Source of the DNA: Paraburkholderia acidipaludis NBRC 101816 | Lineage (GTDB): Bacteria; Pseudomonadota; Gammaproteobacteria; Burkholderiales; Burkholderiaceae | Reading direction: 5' to 3' | NCBI RefSeq assembly: GCF_000684975.1 | Contig: NZ_BAXZ01000010.1 | Span: 124,001 to 188,000 of the forward strand | DNA: 64,000 nt | In this document: positions 1-8,569 of the stretch, piece after piece | Layout of the letters: every line of letters begins with the position of its first letter | Numbering within the stretch: position 1 is the first letter of the stretch | Notes under the pieces: generated by a model | Seen by the model: only the letters and a program-made list of their open reading frames with translations | Told to the model about the DNA's origin: nothing | Databases searched by the model: none | Program-made: the position numbers and the translations under genes

Positions 1-45
1 GAGCGGCGCCTGGCCGGCCGTCGTGGCGGAGGTCGTGTCAGTCAT
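1..45 (-). CDS. orn: Probable oligoribonuclease, N-terminal fragment (cut by window start)
   Basis: Only the first 15 codons are inside the window, reading MTDTTSATTAGQAPL from an ATG at 45. The call rests mainly on position: in Burkholderia-type genomes orn lies divergent from the M48 peptidase and rsgA genes that follow here. Orn is a 3'-5' exoribonuclease that clears very short RNAs. Its catalytic residues (DEDDh set) lie outside the window, so the identity cannot be confirmed here. No strong ribosome binding site is seen before the ATG. Confidence 0.4.
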   Translation of the reverse strand, partial: MTDTTSATTAGQAPL

Positions 46-112
46 GGAAGGCAATCCGGAAAACGGTGAGGACGCGGCGGCCAGGCGCGATGGACGCTGC
101 GACGCAGCGAGC

Positions 113-144
113 TTGCAGTCGCCCAGCCGGCAAGAACATATAAT
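113..144 (+). promoter_or_regulatory. Candidate promoter for the M48 peptidase gene
   Basis: A perfect -10 hexamer TATAAT lies at 139-144, 28 bases before the peptidase start. The best -35-like sequence, TTGCAG at 113-118, is 20 bases upstream, which is longer than the ideal 17. The -10 is convincing and the -35 is not. Confidence 0.35.
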
Positions 145-172
145 TGTCGCATAGATACCACGGACCCCACGG

Positions 173-1444
173 ATGGCTAATTTGTCCCCCGCGCTGACCT
201 TCAGCGCCCTTTTCGTCTTCGCCGTGCTCGCCATGGCGGCGACCAAGCTCTGGCTCGCCACGCGCCAAACGCGCTTCGTCGCGGCTCACCGCGGCGCCGT
301 GCCCGCCCGGTTCGCCGCCACCATCCCGCTCGCGGCCCACCAGCGCGCCGCCGACTACACCGTCGCGCGCACGCGCCTCGGCATGCTCGAGATCGTGCTC
401 TCCGCCGTCGTGCTGATCGCGCTCACGCTGCTGGGCGGCGTGCAGGCGCTCGATCTCGGGATTTCGGATTGGCTCGGGCGCGACTATGTCGGACAGATCG
501 CGTTGATCGGGGCCGTGCTCGCCATCAGCGGCGCCGTGGAGCTGCCGCTCGACTACTACCGTCAGTTCGTGATCGAAGAGCGTTTCGGCTTCAATCGCAT
601 GACGAAGCGCATCTTCGTCATGGATCGCTTCAAGGGCCTCGTGATCGGCGCAGCCTTCGGCATCCCGCTGCTGTTCGTCGTGCTGTGGCTCATGAGGCAG
701 GCCGGCAGCCTCTGGTGGCTGTGGACCTGGGCCGTGTGGGTGGCGTTCCAGATGCTCGTGCTGGTGCTCTACCCCACCTTCATCGCGCCGCTCTTCAACA
801 AGTTCGAGCCGCTCAAGGACGAGGCGCTGCGCTCGCGCATCGAGGCGCTCATGCAGCGCTGCGGCTTCGCGGCCAAGGGACTCTTCGTGATGGACGGCAG
901 CCGCCGCTCCGCGCACGGCAACGCCTACTTCACGGGCTTCGGCGCGGCCAAGCGCATCGTGTTCTTCGACACGCTGCTTGCGCGCCTCTCGGGCAGCGAG
1001 ATCGAGGCCGTGCTCGCGCACGAGCTGGGCCACTTCAAGCGGCGCCACGTCATCAAGCGCATGCTCGTGACCTTCGCGATCAGCCTCGCGCTGCTCGCGC
1101 TGCTGGGCTGGCTCTCGCAGCGCATCTGGTTCTACGAAGGCCTCGGCGTGCGGCCGTCGCTGCTCGGCGGCAACGAAGGGCTCGCGCTCGTGCTGTTCTT
1201 CCTCGCCGTGCCGGTGTTCCTGTTCTTCGTGACGCCCCTGGGCAGCCTCAGCTCGCGCAAGCACGAGTTCGAGGCCGACGCCTTCGCCGCGACCCAGACC
1301 GACGCGCAGCAGCTCGTCAACGCGCTCGTGAAGCTGTACGAAGACAACGCCTCGACGCTTACGCCAGATCCGCTCTATACCGCGTTCTACTACTCGCATC
1401 CGCCCGCTTCGGAACGGATCGACCGACTGCTCGCGCACGCATGA
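173..1444 (+). CDS. M48 family zinc metalloprotease, Ste24/CAAX protease-like
   Basis: A 423-residue integral membrane zinc endopeptidase of the Ste24 (CAAX prenyl protease 1) type. The zinc motif HELGH lies at about residues 283-287, and the third zinc ligand is the Glu of HEFEAD at about residue 367. Several hydrophobic spans flank the active site (near residues 1-25, 60-85, 100-120, 150-200, 295-315 and 335-355), as in this family. Bacteria lack CAAX prenylation, so the role is probably turnover of membrane proteins. The stop codon overlaps the rsgA start by four bases (ATGA), so the two are translationally coupled. Confidence 0.9.
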   Translation: MANLSPALTFSALFVFAVLAMAATKLWLATRQTRFVAAHRGAVPARFAATIPLAAHQRAADYTVARTRLGMLEIVLSAVVLIALTLLGGVQALDLGISDWLGRDYVGQIALIGAVLAISGAVELPLDYYRQFVIEERFGFNRMTKRIFVMDRFKGLVIGAAFGIPLLFVVLWLMRQAGSLWWLWTWAVWVAFQMLVLVLYPTFIAPLFNKFEPLKDEALRSRIEALMQRCGFAAKGLFVMDGSRRSAHGNAYFTGFGAAKRIVFFDTLLARLSGSEIEAVLAHELGHFKRRHVIKRMLVTFAISLALLALLGWLSQRIWFYEGLGVRPSLLGGNEGLALVLFFLAVPVFLFFVTPLGSLSSRKHEFEADAFAATQTDAQQLVNALVKLYEDNASTLTPDPLYTAFYYSHPPASERIDRLLAHA

Positions 1445-2454
1445 GCCGGCGCGGACCAAAAGCCGCCGGGCGAGGCGGGCAAGGGGGGGCGGCTGGTGCC
1501 ACTGGAGCCACCAGAGCCACGGCAAGCGGGACGCTGCACGGCGTGGTGATCGCGGCGCACGGCCGCCACTACCTCGTCGCGCCCGAAGGCGGCGGCGCGC
1601 CGCTGCAGTGCTTCCCGCGCGGCAAGAAAAGCGAGGTGGCGGTGGGCGACCGGGTCGAATATCAGCAGAGCTCGGCCGACCAGGGCGTGATCGTGGCGAT
1701 CGGCGAGCGGCGCAACCTGCTCTATCGCTCCGACCAGTTCAAATCGAAACTCTTCGCCGCGAATCTCGACCAGTTGCTGATCGTGCTCGCCACCGAGCCG
1801 CATTTCAGCGAGGACCTGCTCGGCCGCGCGCTCATCGCCGCCGAGGCCAACGGCCTCAAGCCGCTGATCGTGCTGAACAAGATCGACGTGGCAGCCGCGC
1901 TGCCGCTCGCGCGCGCGCGGCTCGAACGCTACCGGGCGCTCGACTACACGGTGCTCGAACTCTCCGTGAAGGGCCAGCCCGAAGCGGCGCGCGCGGCACT
2001 CGCGGAGCATCTGCGCGGCCACGCGACAATCTTGCTCGGCCAGTCCGGCATGGGCAAATCGACGCTCGTAAACCTGCTCGTGCCCGACGCCGAAGCGGCC
2101 ACGCGCGAGATATCGACGGCGCTCAACAGCGGCCGCCATACCACGACGTTCACGCGCCTCTATATGCTGCCGGACGACGGCACGGATGGCACGGATGGCA
2201 CGTCTTCAGGCGGCGCGCTGATCGATTCGCCGGGCTTTCAGGAGTTCGGCCTCTACCACCTTACCGAAGGCACGCTCGAACGCGCGCTACCCGAGTTCCG
2301 CCCGCTGCTTGCGCACTGCCGCTTCTACAACTGTCATCACCTGCACGAGCCGGGCTGCGCGATTCTGGAGGCGGTCGAGGACGGGCGCATTGCACCGGAG
2401 CGCCACGCGCTCTATACACAGCTCATGCACGAGATCAGTCAGATCGTGCGTTAG
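1441..2454 (+). CDS. rsgA: Ribosome small subunit-dependent GTPase RsgA
   Basis: A 337-residue circularly permuted GTPase that acts in late 30S subunit maturation. The motifs appear in the permuted order expected: an OB-fold region, NKID (G4), then GQSGMGKST (G1), then DSPGF (G3). A C-terminal zinc-finger region carries C-x4-C-x-H-type ligands in CRFYNCHHLHEPGC. The start at 1441 overlaps the stop of the upstream protease. Two parts are unusual: a Gly/Ala/Thr-rich N-terminus with 9-base repeats at 1498-1524, and a GTDGTDGT insertion (2179-2202) just before G3. Both keep the frame. Confidence 0.95.
   Translation: MSRRGPKAAGRGGQGGAAGATGATRATASGTLHGVVIAAHGRHYLVAPEGGGAPLQCFPRGKKSEVAVGDRVEYQQSSADQGVIVAIGERRNLLYRSDQFKSKLFAANLDQLLIVLATEPHFSEDLLGRALIAAEANGLKPLIVLNKIDVAAALPLARARLERYRALDYTVLELSVKGQPEAARAALAEHLRGHATILLGQSGMGKSTLVNLLVPDAEAATREISTALNSGRHTTTFTRLYMLPDDGTDGTDGTSSGGALIDSPGFQEFGLYHLTEGTLERALPEFRPLLAHCRFYNCHHLHEPGCAILEAVEDGRIAPERHALYTQLMHEISQIVR
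1498..1524 (+). repeat. Three 9-base in-frame repeats in rsgA N-terminus
   Basis: GCCACTGGA, GCCACCAGA and GCCACGGCA lie in tandem and encode the ATG-ATR-ATA stretch of the RsgA N-terminal tail. The region is outside the OB fold. Confidence 0.7.
2179..2202 (+). repeat. GGCACGGAT tandem repeat in rsgA (2.7 copies)
   Basis: Two exact copies of GGCACGGAT followed by GGCACG. They encode Gly-Thr-Asp units placed between the switch region and the G3 motif, where most RsgA proteins have only a few residues. Confidence 0.8.
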
Positions 2455-2469
2455 AGGGGCGCCTACACC

Positions 2470-2793
2470 ATGCTCAGGCTCGTGCGCGCCCCGAATCTGC
2501 TGATTGCCCAGCACTGGATGAACATACTCGCGACCGCGGGCGTGCCGTGCGAGCTGCACAACCGCTACCTGAGCGGCGCGATGGGCGAGATTCCCGCGGA
2601 GCAGTGCGCCCCCGAACTGTGGCTCGTGGACGAGCGCGACGAAAAACTCGCGCTGCGCCTCATCGACGAGGCGAAACGCGGGCCGCCCGCCGGCGCGCCG
2701 TCATGGCGTTGCCCCGCTTGCGGAGAAACGCTGGAAGCGCAGTTCACGATCTGCTGGCAGTGCGGGCGAGAGCGTGACATCCGCGACGAATGA
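2470..2793 (+). CDS. DUF2007 domain protein with C-terminal zinc ribbon
   Basis: A 107-residue protein. The N-terminal 65 residues resemble the DUF2007 fold (ferredoxin-like; often named putative signal transducing protein). The C-terminus has two CxxC pairs (CPAC and CWQC, roughly residues 80-100), forming a probable zinc ribbon. It starts 15 bases after rsgA, so it is probably the last gene of the protease-rsgA unit. No specific function is known to me. Confidence 0.85.
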   Translation: MLRLVRAPNLLIAQHWMNILATAGVPCELHNRYLSGAMGEIPAEQCAPELWLVDERDEKLALRLIDEAKRGPPAGAPSWRCPACGETLEAQFTICWQCGRERDIRDE

Positions 2794-2827
2794 CGCAACC
2801 CGCATTGCAGCAAGCGCGTGGAATGCA

Positions 2828-2857
2828 AACGGCCCGCTCATCGAAGCGGGCCGTTTT
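2828..2857. terminator. Bidirectional intrinsic terminator
   Basis: The hairpin GGCCCGCT-catcga-AGCGGGCC is flanked by AAAC on the left and GTTTT on the right. It lies between two convergent genes and can serve both. Confidence 0.85.
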
Positions 2858-2903
2858 GCGTGAGGACGCGGTATCGGGAAGCGCGCCGGCGGATCGGAAC
2901 GGA

Positions 2904-3845
2904 TCAGAACCAGACGGCGATCGTGAGCATGAGCAGCAGGATCATCCACAGGATCACGGCGCGCCATACGAGCCCCACGGCCGACTGCAGCGTGCGCGGC
3001 GTGCAGTCGTCGCCGACCGTGTACGGGCCGCCTTCGCCCGGCGTGGTGGCGAGCGCGTCGAGGCTCGACTGCTCGGCGAGCGGGCCCGAGAGCCGCGCGC
3101 CCAGCGCGCCGCTGCCGGCCGCGAGCAGCACGCCTTCGTTGGTATCGGGCCACTGGTTCGCGTGGTTGCGCCAGGCGTAGATCGCATCCTCGAAATTGCC
3201 GACGATCGCGAAGCCGAGCGAGGTGAGCCGGGCCGGCACCCAGTCGATCACGAAGAACACGTGCTGCGCGAAGTTCGAGAACAATTCGCTGCGCTCGTCG
3301 GCCGGACGCGACCACTCGCGCGCGAGATATTCGGAGATACGGTACAGCACGGCGCCAGCCGGGCCGATCGGCACGAGAAACCAGAAGAACACGCCGAACA
3401 CGTGCCGGTGCGACGCCACCACGGCATGGATCAGCGTGTGGCGCACGATCTCGCTCACGGGCATGTCCACGGTGTCCATGCCGGTCCACTCCTGCAGGAT
3501 TTCGCGTGCGCGGGGCACGTCGTCGTTGTTGAGCGCCAGATGGATGTCGGTGAAGTAGTGGCTGAACTGCCGGAAACCGAGCGTGAAGTACACCACCACG
3601 ACGTTCCAGAGGAACGCCAGCACGAAGCTGATGTGGTAGAGCACGTAGTACACGAGAGCCGTGCCGAGCGTCCACGGCAGCACGACGACAAGCCAGGCGA
3701 TGACGCCGTGCTTCTTCTTGCCGGCGTCGAAGCCGTGCGCGGCCCATTCCGCATTGAGACGCACGAGCCCCATCACCGGGTTGTTCGGCGAAAGCGCCCG
3801 CACCTGTTCGATGACGAGAGCCAGCAATACGGAGAAGAAGGTCAT
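2904..3845 (-). CDS. CobD/CbiB family integral membrane protein
   Basis: A 313-residue membrane protein starting MTFFSVLLALVIEQ. An in-frame extension upstream of this ATG is possible but has no family-like sequence. Hydrophobic spans are seen near residues 45-65, 70-90, 150-170 and at the C-terminus (about 290-312). This matches the CobD/CbiB (AmpE-related) family, whose founding members make the adenosylcobinamide amide link. No other cobalamin gene is near, so a direct role in B12 synthesis is doubtful. It is convergent with the DUF2007 gene. Confidence 0.8.
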   Translation of the reverse strand: MTFFSVLLALVIEQVRALSPNNPVMGLVRLNAEWAAHGFDAGKKKHGVIAWLVVVLPWTLGTALVYYVLYHISFVLAFLWNVVVVYFTLGFRQFSHYFTDIHLALNNDDVPRAREILQEWTGMDTVDMPVSEIVRHTLIHAVVASHRHVFGVFFWFLVPIGPAGAVLYRISEYLAREWSRPADERSELFSNFAQHVFFVIDWVPARLTSLGFAIVGNFEDAIYAWRNHANQWPDTNEGVLLAAGSGALGARLSGPLAEQSSLDALATTPGEGGPYTVGDDCTPRTLQSAVGLVWRAVILWMILLLMLTIAVWF

Positions 3846-3982
3846 GCGACGCGCCGTGCGATGCTTGTTGAGGAAAATTGTTGCAAAGATATCACAGGGC
3901 CAGATGTGCCTGAGTGCCTGGCCGCAAACGCACAACACTCACGCATCCGGGAGTCCGGAGTGCTTGCCTTCCGGAATCGCCG

Positions 3983-4672
3983 TCAGGCCAGCAGGAAGCG
4001 ATAGAAGTTGCGCAGCATGCCTGCGGTCGCGCCCCAGATGAAATGCGCACCGCCCACGCCCTCCTCGCCCTCCGCCGGATACGGCATCGCGAAGAAGCGC
4101 CGCTCGCCGCCTTCCCAACGCAGCACCCGCACCTGATGATGAGCCGGATTCATGAGGAAGCTGAGCGGCACCTCGAAGATCTCGGCCACTTCGAGCGTGT
4201 CGGCATGGACATTGAACGGCTCGTGTACGAGCCCCACCACGGGTGTTACGCGAAAGCCCGTACCGGTCAGATAGTCGGGCAGGGCACCCAGCACCTCGAC
4301 GCGCGCCGGGTCCAGATGCACTTCCTCGTGCGCCTCGCGCAGCGCGGCGGCAACAGGCGTGGCGTCTGAGGGCTCGCGGCTGCCGCCGGGGAAACTCACC
4401 TGCCCCGCGTGGTTGCTGAGATGGTCGGCACGCTGCGTGAGCAGTACGGTCAGGCCCGACTGGCGCATGACGAGCGGCACCAGGACCGCGGCCTCGCGCG
4501 GATCGCGCATTTCGGTGATGCGGGCTTCCTGAGGCTCGGGATCCCACGGCAGGCGCTGTTCGAAACGCGCGCGCAGGCCCTCGGGCGTGAGCCGCCCGGC
4601 GGCAACCGGCGGCAGGTGGGCGCCTGTCGATTCGATCGGCAAGCTCTCGGGTTCAAATGCTGGACGTCTCAA
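3983..4672 (-). CDS. CoA pyrophosphatase, Nudix hydrolase
   Basis: A Nudix hydrolase of the CoA/acetyl-CoA pyrophosphatase (NudL/YeaB) subgroup, which cleaves CoA to 3',5'-ADP and phosphopantetheine. The subgroup motif LLTQRADHLSNHAGQVSFPGG-like segment leads into a Nudix box with REAHEEVHL, where the usual Gly is His. I chose the TTG at 4672, which has GAGAG a few bases upstream and gives 229 residues. A longer frame from a TTG at 4714 would begin inside the rplS terminator and has no ribosome binding site. No ATG is available near the start. Confidence 0.85.
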   Translation of the reverse strand: MRRPAFEPESLPIESTGAHLPPVAAGRLTPEGLRARFEQRLPWDPEPQEARITEMRDPREAAVLVPLVMRQSGLTVLLTQRADHLSNHAGQVSFPGGSREPSDATPVAAALREAHEEVHLDPARVEVLGALPDYLTGTGFRVTPVVGLVHEPFNVHADTLEVAEIFEVPLSFLMNPAHHQVRVLRWEGGERRFFAMPYPAEGEEGVGGAHFIWGATAGMLRNFYRFLLA

Positions 4673-4716
4673 CGGATCTCTCGAATCACTGCCAGGCGGA
4701 TATTTTGCGTCCAAAA

Positions 4717-4747
4717 CAAAAAAAGCACCCCGGAGGGTGCTTTTTTC
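4717..4747. terminator. Intrinsic terminator after rplS
   Basis: The hairpin GCACCC-cgga-GGGTGC has seven A on its left side and six T on its right. Read on the minus strand it ends the rpsP-rimM-trmD-rplS transcript. It sits just upstream of the CoA pyrophosphatase start. Confidence 0.9.
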
Positions 4748-4756
4748 TTACAGCTT

Positions 4757-5152
4757 TTACGCCTGCTCGCCCGGAGCCGCTGCGCGGTCTTTCGACACCA
4801 GCTTTTCCTTGATACGAGCCTTCTTGCCCGACAGGTTGCGCAGGTAGTAGAGCTTCGCGCGACGGACGTCACCGCGACGCTTCACGACGATGCTGGCGAG
4901 CAGCGGCGAGTACGTCTGGAACGTACGCTCCACGCCTTCACCCGACGAGATCTTGCGCACGATGAACGACGAGTTCAGACCGCGGTTACGCTTTGCGATC
5001 ACGACGCCTTCGTATGCCTGAACGCGCTTGCGGTTGCCTTCAACCACGTTCACATTGACGATCACCGTATCGCCGGGGGCGAATTCGGGGATGGTCTTCT
5101 CGCCCAGCACGCGCTGGATTTCTTCCTGTTCGAGTTTTTCGATCAGATTCAT
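4757..5152 (-). CDS. rplS: 50S ribosomal protein L19
   Basis: A 131-residue L19 with typical sequence: MNLIEKLEQEEI at the N-terminus, a central GDTVIVNVNVVEGNRKR-like segment, and VERTFQTYSP further on. L19 sits at the 30S-50S interface. The protein has the usual core length plus a short Ala/Glu-rich tail. It is the last gene of the conserved rpsP-rimM-trmD-rplS operon. The 161-base gap from trmD is longer than the other gaps in the operon. Confidence 0.97.
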   Translation of the reverse strand: MNLIEKLEQEEIQRVLGEKTIPEFAPGDTVIVNVNVVEGNRKRVQAYEGVVIAKRNRGLNSSFIVRKISSGEGVERTFQTYSPLLASIVVKRRGDVRRAKLYYLRNLSGKKARIKEKLVSKDRAAAPGEQA

Positions 5153-5313
5153 GGACTAACTCCGTAAGCCATCATGTCGGCGTTCGTACCTGTGCCGGAT
5201 TCCGGTGGAATCGCTGCAACTACGGCCCCGATAGAGGATGGATTCACAACTGGCGCCGTTCACGCATGAAGCGGCACCGCCTTGGGCGCCTCGCGGCGCA
5301 CCCGCCCGAAACC

Positions 5314-6081
5314 TTACGCTTCGTCCGGACCCTTCGCGAGACTAGTCAGCCATACCTCGTCGGCACGGCTCAACATTCTGTTCTTCCTGGCCCGCTCGAT
5401 CAGATCGGGCCGCTTGCTCCACGTATTGCGCAGCGCCTCGCGGCGGCGCCACTGCTCGATTTCCGCGTGATGGCCGCCAAGCAGCACATCGGGCACCCGC
5501 ACGCCCTCGTATTCCTCAGGCCGCGTGTAGTGCGGACAGTCGAGCAGCCCGTCGACGAAGCTGTCCTGCACCGCCGAGAGCGCATCGTTCAGCACGCCCG
5601 GCAACAGCCGTACCACGGCATCCATCAGGGCCATGGCGGGCAACTCGCCGCCCGACAGCACGAAGTCGCCAAGACTGACTTCTTCGTCCACGTGACGGTC
5701 GATCAAACGCTGATCGATTGCCTCGTAACGGCCGCACAGGATCACGAAGCCGGGTTCCTGTGCAAACTGCACGGCACGCTCGTGCGTGAGCGGCTTGCCT
5801 TGCGGCGACATCAACAGCACGCGCGGTGCGCTCACGCCCTGTTCGGCCTGGGCGGCTTGCGCCGCGCCGATGGCCGCTTCGAGCGGCTTGGCCAGCATCA
5901 CCATGCCGGGGCCGCCGCCATACGGGCGGTCGTCGATCGTGCGGTAGTTGTCGGTCGTGAAATCGCGCGGATTCCACGTGCGCAACGTGTAGCGCTGCTG
6001 CTTCGCCGCCCGGCTGGTGATGCCCCAGTCGGTCAGCGCACGGAACATCTCGGGAAAGAGCGTCACGACATCGAACTGCAT
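5314..6081 (-). CDS. trmD: tRNA (guanine-N1)-methyltransferase TrmD
   Basis: A 255-residue SPOUT-class enzyme that makes m1G37 in tRNAs reading CNN and some other codons, preventing +1 frameshifting. The N-terminal MQFDVVTLFPEMF, the PYGGGPGM segment and the trefoil-knot SAM-binding region (ILCGRYEAIDQR, then GDFVLSGGELPA) are all present. It lies 49 bases after rimM in the conserved operon. Confidence 0.97.
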   Translation of the reverse strand: MQFDVVTLFPEMFRALTDWGITSRAAKQQRYTLRTWNPRDFTTDNYRTIDDRPYGGGPGMVMLAKPLEAAIGAAQAAQAEQGVSAPRVLLMSPQGKPLTHERAVQFAQEPGFVILCGRYEAIDQRLIDRHVDEEVSLGDFVLSGGELPAMALMDAVVRLLPGVLNDALSAVQDSFVDGLLDCPHYTRPEEYEGVRVPDVLLGGHHAEIEQWRRREALRNTWSKRPDLIERARKNRMLSRADEVWLTSLAKGPDEA

Positions 6082-6130
6082 CGCTCTCTCCGTTCAGCGA
6101 AATGAGTACAAACCGAGCGCAGACGCACGC

Positions 6131-6847
6131 TTAGTAGTCGGCTTCCCAGTCGACGACGATACGCTTCGCCGCCAGATCCACCGATTTGACGAACACGCCG
6201 ACAAACGGGATCAGCCGCTCGCCGGTGGCCGGCTTGCCGTCCTTGCCTGTCGACGGATACTCGATGCGCAGCACCGACTGCGCGCCGTTGTCGATCAGGT
6301 CGGCGACCTTGCCGAGCTCGACGCCCGCCGCGTTGACGACGTCGAGGCCCATCAGGTCGACCCAGTAATACTCGTCGGCCTCGGGGGCGGGAAATTCGGC
6401 GCGGCTCACATAGATACGCGAACCACGCAGCAGCAGCGCGGCGTCGCGGTCGGCTACGCCCGCCAGTTGCCCGACGACACTGTCGCCGTGCACCTTCGCG
6501 GCAATGCACACTGCGGACTGCCGCTCGCGGCCCTTGACGAGCCACCAGCGCTTCGCCGCCAGCAAGGCGCTGCCGCCTTGCGCATGCGGCGCGACTTTCG
6601 CCCAGCCCTTGAGGCCGTAGGCGTCGATCACGGCGCCGACTTCGACTGCATCGGCCGGAAAGCTCGCCTCGGTTTCGGGCCGCAGGCCTTCGCCCGCCGC
6701 CTTCGGAACCTCTGCCGCGCGCTCAGGCTGAGGCTTGCGCACGAACGCGCCGAAAGACGGCGCAGCACGGCGCTGCGCGCCAGCATCCTTGCGCGGTTTG
6801 GCCGAAGCCGGCGCATCTGCTTTTGCGGCTTTTGCGTCGTCATGCAT
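6131..6847 (-). CDS. rimM: Ribosome maturation factor RimM (long N-terminal extension)
   Basis: A 16S rRNA processing factor that binds S19 in the 30S head. The RimM core starts with EVGAVIDAYGLKGWAKV at about residue 69 and ends with a PRC-barrel region (YYWVDLMGL, then IPFVGVFV). The start at 6847 has GAGG seven bases upstream. The 238-residue protein is about 60 residues longer than usual because of an Ala/Lys/Pro-rich N-terminal tail. It lies 26 bases after rpsP in the operon. Confidence 0.95.
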   Translation of the reverse strand: MHDDAKAAKADAPASAKPRKDAGAQRRAAPSFGAFVRKPQPERAAEVPKAAGEGLRPETEASFPADAVEVGAVIDAYGLKGWAKVAPHAQGGSALLAAKRWWLVKGRERQSAVCIAAKVHGDSVVGQLAGVADRDAALLLRGSRIYVSRAEFPAPEADEYYWVDLMGLDVVNAAGVELGKVADLIDNGAQSVLRIEYPSTGKDGKPATGERLIPFVGVFVKSVDLAAKRIVVDWEADY

Positions 6848-6873
6848 CGGCGAACCTCGCATCAAGCCGAAGC

Positions 6874-7128
6874 TCAAGCAGCCGGCGTTGCCTTTTGCGA
6901 TTCCTTCACGAGACGCTCGACGGCCGGCGACAGTTGCGCACCAACGCCTTGCCAATACGTCACGCGGTCTTGCGCGATACGCAGCGTTTCACCCTTGGTG
7001 GCGACCGGGTTGTAGAAGCCCACGCGCTCGATGAAACGGCCGTCGCGACGGTTGCGCGAGTCGGTTGCGACGATGTTGTAGAACGGGCGCTTCTTCGAGC
7101 CGCCGCGTGCCAGACGGATGATGACCAT
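6874..7128 (-). CDS. rpsP: 30S ribosomal protein S16
   Basis: An 84-residue S16 with the diagnostic start MVIIRLARGGSKKRPFYNIV and GRFIERVGFYNP. S16 is an early 30S assembly protein. It is the first gene of the rpsP-rimM-trmD-rplS operon. A much longer in-frame extension upstream exists but is an artefact of high GC; the ATG at 7128 gives exactly the family N-terminus. Confidence 0.97.
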   Translation of the reverse strand: MVIIRLARGGSKKRPFYNIVATDSRNRRDGRFIERVGFYNPVATKGETLRIAQDRVTYWQGVGAQLSPAVERLVKESQKATPAA

Positions 7129-7174
7129 ACTAGAATCCTTGAAAACCGGGGGTTCGGGACTACTGAAACAGACG

Positions 7175-7203
7175 ATTATATCCCGAAACCGAAGCCATAA
7201 CAA
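7175..7203 (-). promoter_or_regulatory. Promoter of the rpsP operon
   Basis: On the minus strand, TTGTTA (7198-7203) and a perfect TATAAT (7175-7180) are separated by exactly 17 bases, 47 bases upstream of the rpsP ATG. This is a good sigma-70-type promoter. Confidence 0.65.
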
Positions 7204-7236
7204 ACACTTAACTGAGAATCCAGGAGGGAAAGTGCG

Positions 7237-8460
7237 ATGAACGGCGATCGATCGCGGCGGGATGGCCGTGCGGAAAGGGTTCAGGCGCGGGTTCAGACGG
7301 CGTTGCGGCGGCTTTTCGCGGCCCTGCTGCATCGCGTTCTGTCCCCGAACATGTGCGGAGTGGCGGCCGCCGTCACCCTCTTCGCGCTTACCGCGCCGCC
7401 CGCCCTCGCGGCCCTCCCCATCGAGCGCATTCACCTGCCGCCCGGCTTCCGCATCGAAGTGCTCTCGGACGACGTGCCCGCCGCCCGCGAGATGACGCTC
7501 TCGCCCAAGGGCATCCTGTACGTCGGCAGCATGGACGGCCACGTGTATGCACTGGAACTGCGCGACGGCAAGCTCGTCGGCAAGCATGTGATCGCGTCGG
7601 GACTGGAGATGCCCGTGGGCGTCGCGTGGCATGACGGCGCCTTGTACGTCTCCGCCGTTTCGTCGATCCTGCGCTACGACGCCATCGATACGCATCTCGA
7701 CGCCCCGCCCAACGCCGTCGTCGTGACGAACGCCCTGCCGGCCGACCGCCATCACGGCTGGAAATTCATCGCGTTCGGCCCGGACGGCAAGCTCTACGTG
7801 CCGCAGGGGGCGCCCTGCAACGTCTGCCTTCCCGCCGGCGACCCGCAGCGCACGCGCTACGCGATGATCGGCCGCATGGACCCGGACGGCAGCCACTACG
7901 AGACGATCGCGCGCGGCGTACGCAACACGGTGGGTTTCGCGTGGCATCCCGAAACGCACGAGCTCTGGTTCACCGACAACGGCCGCGACATGATGGGCGA
8001 CGACGTGCCCGACGACAAGCTCAATCGCCTCGCCCACGCGGGCCTCGACTTCGGCTTCCCTTATTGCCACGGCGGCGACGTGGCCGATCCCGAGTTCGGC
8101 GCGGGTCATCCGTGCAGCGGATTCACGCCGCCGGTCATGAAGCTGGGGGCACACGTCGCCTCGCTCGGCATGCGCTTCTACACCGGCGCGATGTTTCCGC
8201 CCGACTACCGCAACAGCATCTTCATCGCCGAACATGGTTCGTGGAACCGCAGCAAGAAAGTGGGCTATCGTGTGGTGCGGATCACGGCGAAGCCGGATGG
8301 CACGAACGCGCATCAGGAAGTATTCGCGCAAGGCTAGCTCAATCCCGACGATACCCAATGGGGCCGCCCCGACGACGTACAGCCGCTGCCCGACGGGTCG
8401 CTCCTCATCAGCGACGACTACGCGGGCGCGATCTATCGCGTGACCTGGACGAAACCGTAG
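7237..8460 (+). pseudogene. PQQ/sorbosone dehydrogenase-like sugar dehydrogenase interrupted by an in-frame TAG
   Basis: A secreted beta-propeller dehydrogenase of the glucose/sorbosone dehydrogenase family. AGGAGGGA lies seven bases before the ATG at 7237. A signal peptide is preceded by a long basic n-region, with likely cleavage near residue 58 (PPALA). Family segments include HHGWKFIAFGPDGKLYVP, FTDNGRDMMGDD and FIAEHGSWNR. Translation stops at a TAG (8335-8337) after residue 366. The same frame then stays open for 40 more codons to a TAG at 8460, and these encode the normal C-terminus (WGRPDDV, then PDGSLLISDDYAGAIYR). Relatives usually have Trp where this TAG lies, so a single TGG to TAG change fits. 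The truncated product would lack the last propeller blade strand and is probably inactive. Confidence 0.85.
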
Positions 8461-8569
8461 GCCGTGCCACGCTACCTCTGCGGCGGCGCCCCGCGCGCGG
8501 GCGCACGACGTACAATGCCCGACGGTTGCCGCCGTTGCGGCATCAACGACTTCGCGCTCGTGCCCGCCC

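Noticed and set aside
2904..3845. Cobalamin biosynthesis cluster
   Set aside because: Only the CobD/CbiB-like gene is present; no cob or cbi neighbours.
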